From positions 434,001 to 498,000 of the forward strand of contig NZ_LBJC01000033.1 of NCBI RefSeq assembly GCF_004114535.1: 64,000 nt of DNA, given 5' to 3'. Below, piece after piece: positions 9,445-17,406 of this stretch. Below the pieces are notes generated by a model, which made no database searches, had not been told where the DNA came from, and saw only the letters and a program-made list of their open reading frames with translations. Positions within the stretch are counted from its first letter, which is position 1, and each line of letters starts with the position of its first letter. The position numbers and the translations under genes are program-made. The DNA is from Bradyrhizobium nanningense (lineage in GTDB: Bacteria; Pseudomonadota; Alphaproteobacteria; Rhizobiales; Xanthobacteraceae).

Positions 9445-11664
9445 ATGAGCGCAACGGAGCCACATACTCAGTCGTCATGCCCGGGCAAGAGCGCGAAGCG
9501 CGTCTTCGCGCAGATGTCCCGGGCATCCACGACCTGTGGCACGGCCGGCAAGAACGTGGATGGCCGGGACAAGCCCGGCCATGACGGAGCACGGGGCAGA
9601 GGGCTTCGCATCCTCTCAGCCGCCGCTCTCACCTTCATCCTCGCCATCATCGGCTTCGTCGCATGGGTCTACTCGCTCGGCCCGCTGCCGCTCGACGAGG
9701 CGCGTCAGGTCTCCACCACCATTGTCGACCGCAACGGCAAGCTGCTACGGGCCTATGCGATGGCAGATGGCCGCTGGCGGCTGCCGGTCGATGCCAGGTC
9801 CAACGTCGACCCGACCTATCTCAAACTGCTCTTCGCCTATGAAGACCAGCGCTTCTACGCCCATGACGGCATCGACCCGCTGGCGTTGGGGCGGGCTGCG
9901 CTACAGCTCACGACGCGCGGCCACATCGTCTCGGGCGGCTCGACGATCACCATGCAGCTCGCGCGGCTGATGGAGCCCAGACGTCAGCGCTCGCTCCATG
10001 CCAAGCTGCGGCAGATGGTGCGCGCGATCGAGATCGAGCGCAGCATGAGCAAGGAGCGGATTCTCGACCTCTATCTCGCGCTGGCGCCTTATGGCGGCAA
10101 TCTCGAAGGCATCCGCGCCGCCTCGATCGGGTATCTCGGCAAGGAGCCGAAGCGCCTGTCGCTGGCCGAGGCCGCGCTGCTGGTCGCGCTGCCGCAATCG
10201 CCGGAGACGCGCCGGCTCGATCGCCATCCCGAGGCCGCGCGCAAGGCGCGCGACCGCGTGCTCGATCGCATGGTCGAGGAGCAAGTCGTCAGCGCAGACG
10301 ACGCACGGCAGGCCAAGGCCGTGCCCGTGCCAAAACTGCGCAAGCCGATGCCGATCCTGGCGCCGCATGCGTCGGATACCGCGTTGGCCACCGTCAAGGA
10401 CAAGCCGGTCATCAAGCTGACGTTGGACGCGAACCTGCAGAAGGTGCTGGAGCCGCTGGCGCGCGACCGCGCCATTGCGCTCGGGCCGAACATCTCGGTC
10501 GGCATCATCGTGGTCGACAATGAGAGCGGAGACGTGCTCGCCCGCGTCGGTTCGGCCGATTATTTCGACGAGAGCCGGGCAGGGCAGGTCGACATGACCC
10601 GCGCGATCCGTTCGCCGGGCTCGACGCTAAAACCCTTCATCTACGGGCTCGCCTTCGAAGACGGCTTCGTTCATCCGGAAAGCCTGATCGACGATCGTCC
10701 CGCCCGCTTCGGCTCCTATGCGCCGGAAAATTTCGACATGACCTTCCAGGGCACGGTGCCGGTGAAGAAGGCGCTGCAATTGTCGCTCAACGTCCCGGCG
10801 ATCGTGCTGCTCGACCGCGTCGGCTCCAGCCGGCTCGCGTCGCGGCTGCGCCAGGCCGGCGGCAATCTGGTGCTGCCCAAAGATGAAGCGCCGGGGCTCG
10901 CGATGGGGCTCGGTGGCGTCGGCGTGACGCTGCAGGATCTCGCCCAGCTCTATGCGGGCTTCGCCCGTCTCGGCACCACCAAGCCGCTGCGCGAGGTCAT
11001 GGCTGACAAGGACGACCGCGAGCCGCTCCGGTTACTGGATCAGGTCGCGGCCTGGCAGGTCGGCAACGTGCTCTTGGGAACGCCGCCGCCGGAGAATGCC
11101 GCTCACAACCGTATCGCCTTCAAGACCGGGACCTCCTACGGCTATCGCGACGCCTGGTCGGTCGGGTTCGACGGCCGGATGACCATCGGCGTCTGGGTTG
11201 GCCGGCCCGACGGCGCGCCGGTTCCGGGCCTGATCGGGCGGGTCGCCGCTGCACCGATTCTGTTCGATGCCTTTGCCCGCACCGGCAAGACGCTGGCCCC
11301 ATTGCCGAAGCCGCCAAGGGGAACTCTGCTTGCCAGCAACACCAAGCTGCCGTTGCCGCTGAAGCGGTTCCGTCCCGTGGGGGAGCTGGTGCGGACCGGC
11401 CGCGAGCAGTCGCTTCACATCCAGTTTCCGCTGAACGGCTCGCGGATCGATGTCGATCGTTCCGGGGGGCAGGAGAGCGCAGCAATGCCGGTCAAGGTCG
11501 CCGGCGGCGTTCTGCCGATGACCGTCATGGTTAACGGCACGGCGCTTGGCGAGATCGACGGCCGCCGCCAGCGCCTGATCGATCCACCTGGTCCCGGCTT
11601 TGCGCGGCTCACCGTGATCGATGCCACTGGCGCCGCGGACACAGTCGTCATTCGAATTCAATGA
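9445..11664 (+). CDS. pbpC: Penicillin-binding protein 1C
   Basis: The product is a 739-aa bifunctional peptidoglycan synthase. A membrane anchor lies near 55-75 (ILSAAALTFILAIIGFVAWV). The GT51 glycosyltransferase has E133 in EDQRFYAHDG and the GGSTITMQLARL motif. The transpeptidase has S393-TLK, SLN (in LQLSLNVPA) and K560-TG, and a PBP1C C-terminal domain follows. It starts 11 bp after the alpha-2-macroglobulin stop, the conserved pairing in which the macroglobulin guards while PBP1C repairs. Residues 11-47 are encoded by a palindromic repeat element, so the N-terminal tail is odd. Alternative starts ATG 9514 or GTG 9556 still lie inside the repeat. Confidence 0.93.
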   Translation: MSATEPHTQSSCPGKSAKRVFAQMSRASTTCGTAGKNVDGRDKPGHDGARGRGLRILSAAALTFILAIIGFVAWVYSLGPLPLDEARQVSTTIVDRNGKLLRAYAMADGRWRLPVDARSNVDPTYLKLLFAYEDQRFYAHDGIDPLALGRAALQLTTRGHIVSGGSTITMQLARLMEPRRQRSLHAKLRQMVRAIEIERSMSKERILDLYLALAPYGGNLEGIRAASIGYLGKEPKRLSLAEAALLVALPQSPETRRLDRHPEAARKARDRVLDRMVEEQVVSADDARQAKAVPVPKLRKPMPILAPHASDTALATVKDKPVIKLTLDANLQKVLEPLARDRAIALGPNISVGIIVVDNESGDVLARVGSADYFDESRAGQVDMTRAIRSPGSTLKPFIYGLAFEDGFVHPESLIDDRPARFGSYAPENFDMTFQGTVPVKKALQLSLNVPAIVLLDRVGSSRLASRLRQAGGNLVLPKDEAPGLAMGLGGVGVTLQDLAQLYAGFARLGTTKPLREVMADKDDREPLRLLDQVAAWQVGNVLLGTPPPENAAHNRIAFKTGTSYGYRDAWSVGFDGRMTIGVWVGRPDGAPVPGLIGRVAAAPILFDAFARTGKTLAPLPKPPRGTLLASNTKLPLPLKRFRPVGELVRTGREQSLHIQFPLNGSRIDVDRSGGQESAAMPVKVAGGVLPMTVMVNGTALGEIDGRRQRLIDPPGPGFARLTVIDATGAADTVVIRIQ
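9474..9585. repeat. Palindromic interspersed repeat inside the start of pbpC
   Basis: The ends are GTCATGCCCGGGC and GCCCGGCCATGAC, near-perfect inverted copies. Two inner arms, TCCCGGGCATCCACG and CGTGGATGGCCGGGA, also pair, and a GCGCGAAGCGCG hairpin lies between. I recognise this CATGCCCGGGC...CCCGGCCATGAC pattern as an interspersed repeat of Bradyrhizobium chromosomes. Here it sits in frame between the ATG of pbpC and its membrane anchor. Confidence 0.8.
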
Positions 11665-11714
11665 AGCTGGCTCAAGCGGTTGTGGCGATGGCGGTTTCAG
11701 CGTAAGCGGAACCA

Positions 11715-13457
11715 ATGGCCGAGACCTACCCATCCCCCCGTTTTGGAGCACCCCGCGAGCCGAAATCGCCGGCAAATCCGGGCAGCGGGCTCGTGCGCAT
11801 GCTCGATGTGGTCACGGCCAGCCACACCCGCGCCGTCGCCTTCCTGCTGCTGTGCGCGCTGCTGTTGTTCCTGCCGGGCTTCTTCACGATCCCCCCGATC
11901 GATCGCGACGAGGCGCGGTTTGCCCAGGCCACCAAGCAGATGGTCGAGAGCGGCGACTACGTCGATATCCGCTTCCAGGAGGACGTCCGCTACAAGAAGC
12001 CGGTCGGCATCTACTGGTTGCAATCGGCGACGGTGGAAGCGGCCTCGATGCTCAAGCTGCCGAAAGCCGAGTTGCGGATCTGGGTCTACCGGCTGCCGTC
12101 GCTGTTCGGGGCGATCGGCGCCGTGCTCATGACCTATTGGGCCGCGCTCGGCTTCGTCACACGGCGCGCCGCGGTGCTGGCGGCGCTGATGATGTGCGCT
12201 TCGGTGCTGCTCGGCGTCGAGGCGCGGCTCGCCAAGACCGACGCGATGCTGCTGTTCTGCGTGGTCGCCGCGATGGGGGCGATGGCGCGGGCCTATCTGT
12301 CCTGGCAGCGCGCCGAGGACGAGACCCATCCGCCCTGGAGTTGGCCCGCGATCTTCTGGACCGCGCTTGCGGTGGGCATCCTGATCAAGGGCCCGCTGAT
12401 CTTGATGTTCGCAGGCCTGACCATCGTTGCGCTCGCGATCCAGGACCGCGATGCCTCCTGGCTGTGGAAGCTGCGTCCGGTCTGGGGCCTGATGTGGATG
12501 CTGGTGCTGGTGCTGCCCTGGTTCGTCGCGATCTTCTGGCGCGCGGGCGATGCCTTTTTCGCCGATTCCGTCGGCGGCGACATGCTGAGCAAGATAGGGG
12601 CTCAGGAATCCCATGGCGCCCCGCCCGGACTTTACCTGGCGCTGTTCTGGATCACGTTCTGGCCCGGCGCGCCGCTGGCGGCGATGGCGGCGCCCGCGGT
12701 GTGGCGGGCGCGGCGCGAGCCCGGCGCGCAGTTTCTGCTGGCCTGGCTGATCCCGTCCTGGATCGTGTTCGAGGCGGTGCTGACCAAGCTGCCGCACTAC
12801 GTGCTGCCGCTCTATCCGGCGATCGCCATCCTCACCGCCGGTGCGGTGGAGCGGCGCGTGCTGTCGCGCTCCTGGCTGATGCGCGGTTCGGCCTGGTGGT
12901 TCGCGATTCCCGCAGCCGCCTCGATCATCGCGGTGGTCGGCGCGGTGATGCTGACGCGGCAGCCGGCCTTCGTGGCCTGGCCGTTCATCGCGGCGTCGCT
13001 GATCTTCGGCCTGTTCGCCTGGTGGCTCTACGACAACAATCGCGCCGAGCGCTCGCTGCTCAACGCGCTGGTTGCGGCCCTGATGCTGGCGGTGACGGTA
13101 TACGGCATCGTGCTGCCGTCGCTGGCGCCGCTGTTTCCGAGCATCGAGGTCGCCCGCGCGCTCCGCAACGTCACCTGCGTCGGGCCGAAGGCGGCGGCTG
13201 CCGGCTATCACGAGCCGAGCCTCGTCTTTCTGACGGGCACCCAGACGGTGCTCACCGACGGGTCGGGCGCGGCGGATTTCCTGCGGCAAGGAAGCTGCCG
13301 ATTTGCGCTGATCGAGCAGCGCTCGGAGCGCAGCTTCGCGCAGCGCGCCGAGGCGATCGGGCTGCGCTATAAGGTCGGCACCCGCATCGACGGCTACAAT
13401 TTCTCGCAAGGCCGCGCGATCTCGATCGCGATCTTCCGCTCGGAAGGCACCGAATAG
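11715..13457 (+). CDS. Polytopic GT39/ArnT-family glycosyltransferase
   Basis: The product is 580 aa with about a dozen hydrophobic helices. The first periplasmic loop carries D63-RDEARFAQ, the ArnT/PMT acidic motif that includes the catalytic aspartate. KKPVGIYWLQ follows, another hallmark of the family. Such enzymes take a sugar from a polyprenyl phosphate and attach it to lipid A or LPS core on the periplasmic side. Downstream are a PAP2 phosphatase, a polyprenyl-phosphate sugar synthase and an LAB_N protein, almost contiguous, so this is probably the transfer step of a lipid A decoration pathway. The sugar (mannose or galacturonic acid are plausible in this group) cannot be read from sequence. 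Confidence 0.88.
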   Translation: MAETYPSPRFGAPREPKSPANPGSGLVRMLDVVTASHTRAVAFLLLCALLLFLPGFFTIPPIDRDEARFAQATKQMVESGDYVDIRFQEDVRYKKPVGIYWLQSATVEAASMLKLPKAELRIWVYRLPSLFGAIGAVLMTYWAALGFVTRRAAVLAALMMCASVLLGVEARLAKTDAMLLFCVVAAMGAMARAYLSWQRAEDETHPPWSWPAIFWTALAVGILIKGPLILMFAGLTIVALAIQDRDASWLWKLRPVWGLMWMLVLVLPWFVAIFWRAGDAFFADSVGGDMLSKIGAQESHGAPPGLYLALFWITFWPGAPLAAMAAPAVWRARREPGAQFLLAWLIPSWIVFEAVLTKLPHYVLPLYPAIAILTAGAVERRVLSRSWLMRGSAWWFAIPAAASIIAVVGAVMLTRQPAFVAWPFIAASLIFGLFAWWLYDNNRAERSLLNALVAALMLAVTVYGIVLPSLAPLFPSIEVARALRNVTCVGPKAAAAGYHEPSLVFLTGTQTVLTDGSGAADFLRQGSCRFALIEQRSERSFAQRAEAIGLRYKVGTRIDGYNFSQGRAISIAIFRSEGTE

Positions 13458-13458
13458 G

Positions 13459-14304
13459 ATGCCGGCCTCGACCAGCACTGCGCCACGTCCGGGCTATCCC
13501 GCGCAATTGTTCGCCGTGTCGCGGCGGGCGCTGGCGCAGCTCGTTCGCACGCCCTCGCATTCACGCCGCGCGGAGGCCGCGCGAAAACTGGCGCGGCATT
13601 CGCTGTGGCTCAGTGCGGCGGGCGCCGCCCTCGTCATCGTGCTGATGGTCGCGTTCGACCAGGCCGAGATCCAGCTGATGCCCGCGCGCGGCACGCCCGG
13701 CCTGTGGCCGATCCGCATCCTCACCGATTTCGGCAAGGACGAGTATCTGCTCGCGGCGCTCGGGGCCGCGCTGGTGGTATTGGCGCTCGTTGCGGCAGGG
13801 CATCACGGAACTCGCCGCGCGCTGCTGCTCGGCCTCGGCACGCGGCTGCAATTTGTGTTTCTGTCGATTGCTGTGTCGGCATTCGTTGCCGAGATCCTGA
13901 AATATGTCGTCGGCCGCGGACGTCCATTTGTCGGCGGCAGGGCCAATCCGTTCAACTTCATGCCGTTCGACGGGACGGGGGCTTATGCCAGCCTGCCGTC
14001 AGGTCATGCCGTGGCAGCATTCGCCCTGGCGTTCGCGGTATCGGCATTGTGGCCGCGCCTGCGCGTGTTCATGTTCACTTACGCAATCGTGATCTTGTTG
14101 ACGCGGCTGGTGCTGGTCGCGCATCACCCGAGCGACGTGGTGGCCGGCGCCCTGGTCGGCACGGTCGGCGCCATGGCAGTCCGTTACTGGTTCGCGGCCC
14201 GCAGGCTGGGCTTTGCCATCCGTGCCGATGGCACCATCGTGCCTCTCGCGGGGGCAATCTCGGGCCGCCTCAAAAGGGTTGCCCACGGGGCATCCGCCCC
14301 ATAA
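13459..14304 (+). CDS. PAP2-family membrane phosphatase
   Basis: The product is 281 aa with several transmembrane helices. All three signature blocks are present: KYVVGRGRP (K-x6-RP), LPSGH, and TRLVLVAHHPSD (R-x5-H-x3-D). Such enzymes remove phosphate from lipid substrates such as undecaprenyl diphosphate or lipid A (LpxE). The ATG lies one base after the GT39 stop, so translation is coupled. In this setting removal of lipid A phosphate before glycosylation is attractive, but recycling of the polyprenyl carrier is equally possible. Confidence 0.85.
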   Translation: MPASTSTAPRPGYPAQLFAVSRRALAQLVRTPSHSRRAEAARKLARHSLWLSAAGAALVIVLMVAFDQAEIQLMPARGTPGLWPIRILTDFGKDEYLLAALGAALVVLALVAAGHHGTRRALLLGLGTRLQFVFLSIAVSAFVAEILKYVVGRGRPFVGGRANPFNFMPFDGTGAYASLPSGHAVAAFALAFAVSALWPRLRVFMFTYAIVILLTRLVLVAHHPSDVVAGALVGTVGAMAVRYWFAARRLGFAIRADGTIVPLAGAISGRLKRVAHGASAP

Positions 14305-14349
14305 AAGCGGCTGCCTGCCGGGGCCGTCGGTTCCTCGGGTCGCAAGCCA

Positions 14350-15123
14350 ATGCCAACCACGAGCTATGATTTGTCGACGTCCCAGCCTTCGGTTTCTCAG
14401 CCTTCGGTTTCCATCGTCGTCCCCGTGCGCAACGAAGCCGACAACATCGCGCCGCTGATCGCGGAGATCGGTGCGGCGCTCGATGACCGCTGGGCCTATG
14501 AGATCATCTATGTCAACGACGGCTCGACCGATGCGACCGGCGAACGGCTCGCGGCGATCATGGCGCAGCGGAGCAATCTGCGTCAGCTCCGCCATGCCAG
14601 ATCAGGCGGCCAATCCGCGGCCGTGCGCAGCGGCGTACGCGCCGCGCGCGGCATGATCGTGGCGACACTCGACGGTGACGGCCAGAACAATCCGGCCTTC
14701 CTGCCCGACCTGATCTCGGCGGTCGAGAAGGGCGCAGGGCGCGTCGGACTCGCCGCCGGGCAACGGGTCGGACGCAAGGATACCGGCTTCAAGAAATTCC
14801 AGTCGCGCGTGGCGAACGGGATCCGCAACGCCATCCTGAAGGACGGCACGCGGGATACCGGCTGCGGGCTGAAGGCGTTCCGGCGCGACGTCTTCCTGAT
14901 GCTGCCCTATTTCGACGGGCTGCACCGCTTCCTGCCGGCGCTGGTTCGCCGCGAAGGCTACGATATCGCCTATGTCGACGTGATCGACCGGCCGCGCCAT
15001 TCCGGCGTGTCGAACTACGGCTTCTTCGATCGGCTGTGGATCGGCATCATGGATCTCGCCGGTGTATGGTGGCTGATCCGCCGCAAGAAGCCGACACCAG
15101 AAGTGACTGAGGTGAACGCATGA
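14350..15123 (+). CDS. GT2 polyprenyl-phosphate sugar synthase (ArnC/DPM1-like)
   Basis: The product is 257 aa. It has a GT-A fold with SIVVPVRNEADNI at the N-terminus, YVNDGSTDAT, and the DGDGQNNP metal-binding region. These are typical of dolichyl-phosphate mannose synthase and ArnC-like enzymes that load a sugar from a nucleotide donor onto polyprenyl phosphate at the inner face. No strong transmembrane pair follows, so it resembles DPM1 more than ArnC. Its TGA overlaps the next ATG (ATGA at 15120). The N-terminus contains a 15-bp tandem duplication encoding the repeated SQPSV. It probably supplies the donor for the GT39 enzyme. Confidence 0.87.
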   Translation: MPTTSYDLSTSQPSVSQPSVSIVVPVRNEADNIAPLIAEIGAALDDRWAYEIIYVNDGSTDATGERLAAIMAQRSNLRQLRHARSGGQSAAVRSGVRAARGMIVATLDGDGQNNPAFLPDLISAVEKGAGRVGLAAGQRVGRKDTGFKKFQSRVANGIRNAILKDGTRDTGCGLKAFRRDVFLMLPYFDGLHRFLPALVRREGYDIAYVDVIDRPRHSGVSNYGFFDRLWIGIMDLAGVWWLIRRKKPTPEVTEVNA

Positions 15124-15458
15124 TCATCCAATACGGTCAGGCGCTGAGCAATTATCTCTACGACGTCTTCGTCGCCAAGTTCGATTTCTGGCTGGCATTC
15201 GGCCTCGTCGCGCAGCTGTTCTTCACCGCGCGCTTCCTGGTGCAGTGGATCGCGAGCGAACGCGCCGGCAACAGCGTGGTGCCGATGGCGTTCTGGTTCT
15301 GCTCGATGGGCGGCGGCCTGATGACGCTGGTCTACGGCGTCGTGAAGCGCGAGCCGGTCATCATCCTCGGACAGGCGCTGGCGACCATCATCTATATCCG
15401 CAACATCATGCTGATCATCAAGAACCGCGGCAGCGCCTCGAAGACGCTGGATCGGTGA
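15120..15458 (+). CDS. LAB_N-domain membrane protein (lipid A biosynthesis-associated)
   Basis: The product is 112 aa with three or four hydrophobic helices. The segments FFTARFLVQWIASERAGNS and VVPMAFWFCSMGGG are characteristic of LAB_N, the domain once named after the N-terminus of some lipid-A-disaccharide synthases. Stand-alone copies usually sit beside GT2 and GT39 genes, as here. The role is not established; a flippase or partner for the polyprenyl-sugar donor is a reasonable guess. It overlaps the GT2 gene by four bases, completing a tightly coupled unit. Confidence 0.85.
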   Translation: MIIQYGQALSNYLYDVFVAKFDFWLAFGLVAQLFFTARFLVQWIASERAGNSVVPMAFWFCSMGGGLMTLVYGVVKREPVIILGQALATIIYIRNIMLIIKNRGSASKTLDR

Positions 15459-15478
15459 GGCTCCTGCAACGACAATGT

Positions 15479-15517
15479 GAAGCGCGATGAGTATCTATCC
15501 TCATCGCATCGCGCTTC
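15479..15517. terminator. Hairpin between convergent genes
   Basis: GAAGCGCGATG (15479-15489) and CATCGCGCTTC (15507-15517) form a perfect 11-bp stem with an AT-richer loop. The hairpin sits between the LAB_N stop and the convergent Na/Pi transporter stop, which it partly overlaps. There is no long T-run, so it is a plausible but not textbook bidirectional terminator. Confidence 0.55.
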
Positions 15518-17207
15518 AGCGCGGCACCGCCGAGGCCGTGCCCGACGCGGGCAGGGCGGCTGTCTCCGCCTCGGTCCTGCGATAGGGCACGCCGGCCGCG
15601 TCCAGCACGGGGTAGGCGACCGAGCAGATATGCGAGTGGATGCGCCTGAGGTCGCGCAGCACGTCGAGATGCAGCGACGTCGTCTCGATGGTTTCGGGGC
15701 GACCCTCGCGCAGGCGGTCGAGATGCCGCTCGACCGCGGCAAGCTCGGTGTTGCGCAGCGCCGTCTTCTCCACCAGCAGCTTGCGCGCCTCGTTGGCGTC
15801 ACCCGACATGAAGACACCGAAGGCGATCCGCAGCGAGTCCATCGTGCGCTTGTGGAAGGCGGCGAGCTCGTCGGCCCCTTCCGCCGAGAACTGGAAACGC
15901 CGCTTGATCTTCTTGGTCGCGAGCTCGCTCAGGCTCTTGTCGATGATGTCGCCGATATGCTCGAGGTTGATGGCGAAGGAGATGATCTCCATCGCGCGCC
16001 GCCCCTCGCTTTCGTCGAGGCTACCCCGCATCAGCTTGGTCACGTAGAGCTTGATGGCTTCGTCGAGACCGTCGACGAAATTGTCCATCTTGGAGACCTG
16101 GTCGACCAGCGCACGGTCGCCCGTCATCATCGCGGCCATCACCTTGCGCAGCATGACCTCGACGAGATCGCCCATGCGCAACGTCTCGCGAGCGGCGTCG
16201 GCGAGTGCCAGCGACGGCGTCTCCAGCGCGGTCTCGTCGAGATAGCGCGGCCGGGCCGGGTCGGCCTCCTGCACGCGATCCGGCAAGAGACGGATGAGCA
16301 GGCGCGACATGGCGTCGAGCAGGCCGATGAAGACGAGGGCCGTGCCGAGGTTGAAGGCGATGTGGAAGGCCGCCGTCATCTTGGCGAGATCGGGCTGCCA
16401 GGCGTGCATATGCTCGGCGATCGTGCCCAGGAAGGGCAGGACGAGGGCAATGCCGATCACGCGGTTGACGAGATTGCCGACCGGCAGGCGATAGCTCGCG
16501 GCATCGTCGCGCTTGGCGCCCTCGAACACCGGATTGATGGCACTGCCGAGATTGGCCCCGAGCACCAGCGCCAGCGCGGCGTAGGGCGTGATGAACTGCG
16601 AATAGGCCAGCGACATGATCAAGAGCACGCTGGCGACGCTCGAATGCACCACCCAGGTGACGAGGGCGGCGATGACGACGCACAGAATGGGATCACCCGT
16701 GATGGCCGACATCACGACGCGAACGCCGGGCGCGTTCTCGGCCGGCGCCAGCGTGTCGAGCAGGATATGCAGCGAGAGCAGCATCAGGCCGAGGCCGATG
16801 CAGACGCGGCCGACGTCCTTGATCCGTGAGCGCGGGCCGGAGCGGAAGGCGACGAGGCCGAGCACGAACAGGACCGGCGCAACGGCTGCGATATTGAACG
16901 ACAGCACCTGCACGATCAGCGTGGTGCCGACATTGGCCCCGAGCATGATGGCGAGCGCCGCCGCGAGGCTGACGAGCCCCTCGGCCGCGAACGAACTGGT
17001 GATCAAGGCGGTCGCCGTGCTGCTCTGGAGCAGGGCGGTGAGCCCGAGGCCGGCGGCGAAGGCGCTGGCGCGGTTGCTCAGTGCCTTGCCGAGCAGGCGC
17101 CGCAGGTCAGGGCCGAAGGCGCGCAAAATCCCGCTGTGGACCATATGCAGGCCCCACAGCAACAGCGCCACGCCGCCCATAAGATCGAGCAGAACCAACG
17201 TTCCCAT
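15516..17207 (-). CDS. Na/Pi cotransporter family protein with PhoU-like tail
   Basis: The product is 563 aa. Two inverted membrane repeats each carry the family motif, LLQSSTATALITS and a variant VVHSSVASVLLIM, with the conserved GANLGSAINP loop. The C-terminal third (from about 340) is helical and PhoU-like, with acidic clusters and the segment EHIGDIIDKSLSELA. It is likely a sodium-coupled phosphate transporter or exporter in the inner membrane. It is transcribed towards the lipid A cluster and appears to be a single-gene unit. Confidence 0.9.
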   Translation of the reverse strand: MGTLVLLDLMGGVALLLWGLHMVHSGILRAFGPDLRRLLGKALSNRASAFAAGLGLTALLQSSTATALITSSFAAEGLVSLAAALAIMLGANVGTTLIVQVLSFNIAAVAPVLFVLGLVAFRSGPRSRIKDVGRVCIGLGLMLLSLHILLDTLAPAENAPGVRVVMSAITGDPILCVVIAALVTWVVHSSVASVLLIMSLAYSQFITPYAALALVLGANLGSAINPVFEGAKRDDAASYRLPVGNLVNRVIGIALVLPFLGTIAEHMHAWQPDLAKMTAAFHIAFNLGTALVFIGLLDAMSRLLIRLLPDRVQEADPARPRYLDETALETPSLALADAARETLRMGDLVEVMLRKVMAAMMTGDRALVDQVSKMDNFVDGLDEAIKLYVTKLMRGSLDESEGRRAMEIISFAINLEHIGDIIDKSLSELATKKIKRRFQFSAEGADELAAFHKRTMDSLRIAFGVFMSGDANEARKLLVEKTALRNTELAAVERHLDRLREGRPETIETTSLHLDVLRDLRRIHSHICSVAYPVLDAAGVPYRRTEAETAALPASGTASAVPR

Positions 17208-17314
17208 GCTCCGTGTCCGGATTGGAGTCGATTGGTGAGGCTAGCGCCAAATGCTTGAGGTTCAAACCATTTGTTGGCGCGTCAGCGTTAACGTTTACGA
17301 CACGTGCACGCTCC

Positions 17315-17368
17315 CGCGGCGCACCTCGTGCGTCCGCCGCGGCGCACCTCGTGCGTCCGCCGCGGCGC
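17315..17368. repeat. Tandem 23-bp direct repeat
   Basis: Two perfect 23-bp copies (17315-17337 and 17338-17360) starting CGCGGCGCACCTCG are followed by the first eight bases of a third copy. They lie just downstream of the metC stop in the metC-Na/Pi spacer, upstream of the transporter gene. No protein is encoded here. Confidence 0.85.
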
Positions 17369-17406
17369 TATGCCGTGTCTTCGCGCACGATGCCCTGTGA
17401 GCAGGC

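Noticed and set aside
5414..9592. A 1,392-codon open frame antisense to the alpha-2-macroglobulin gene
   Set aside because: GC-rich coding DNA commonly leaves the opposite strand open. Its translation is rich in Arg, Gly and His with no domain, while the sense strand has a full family match.
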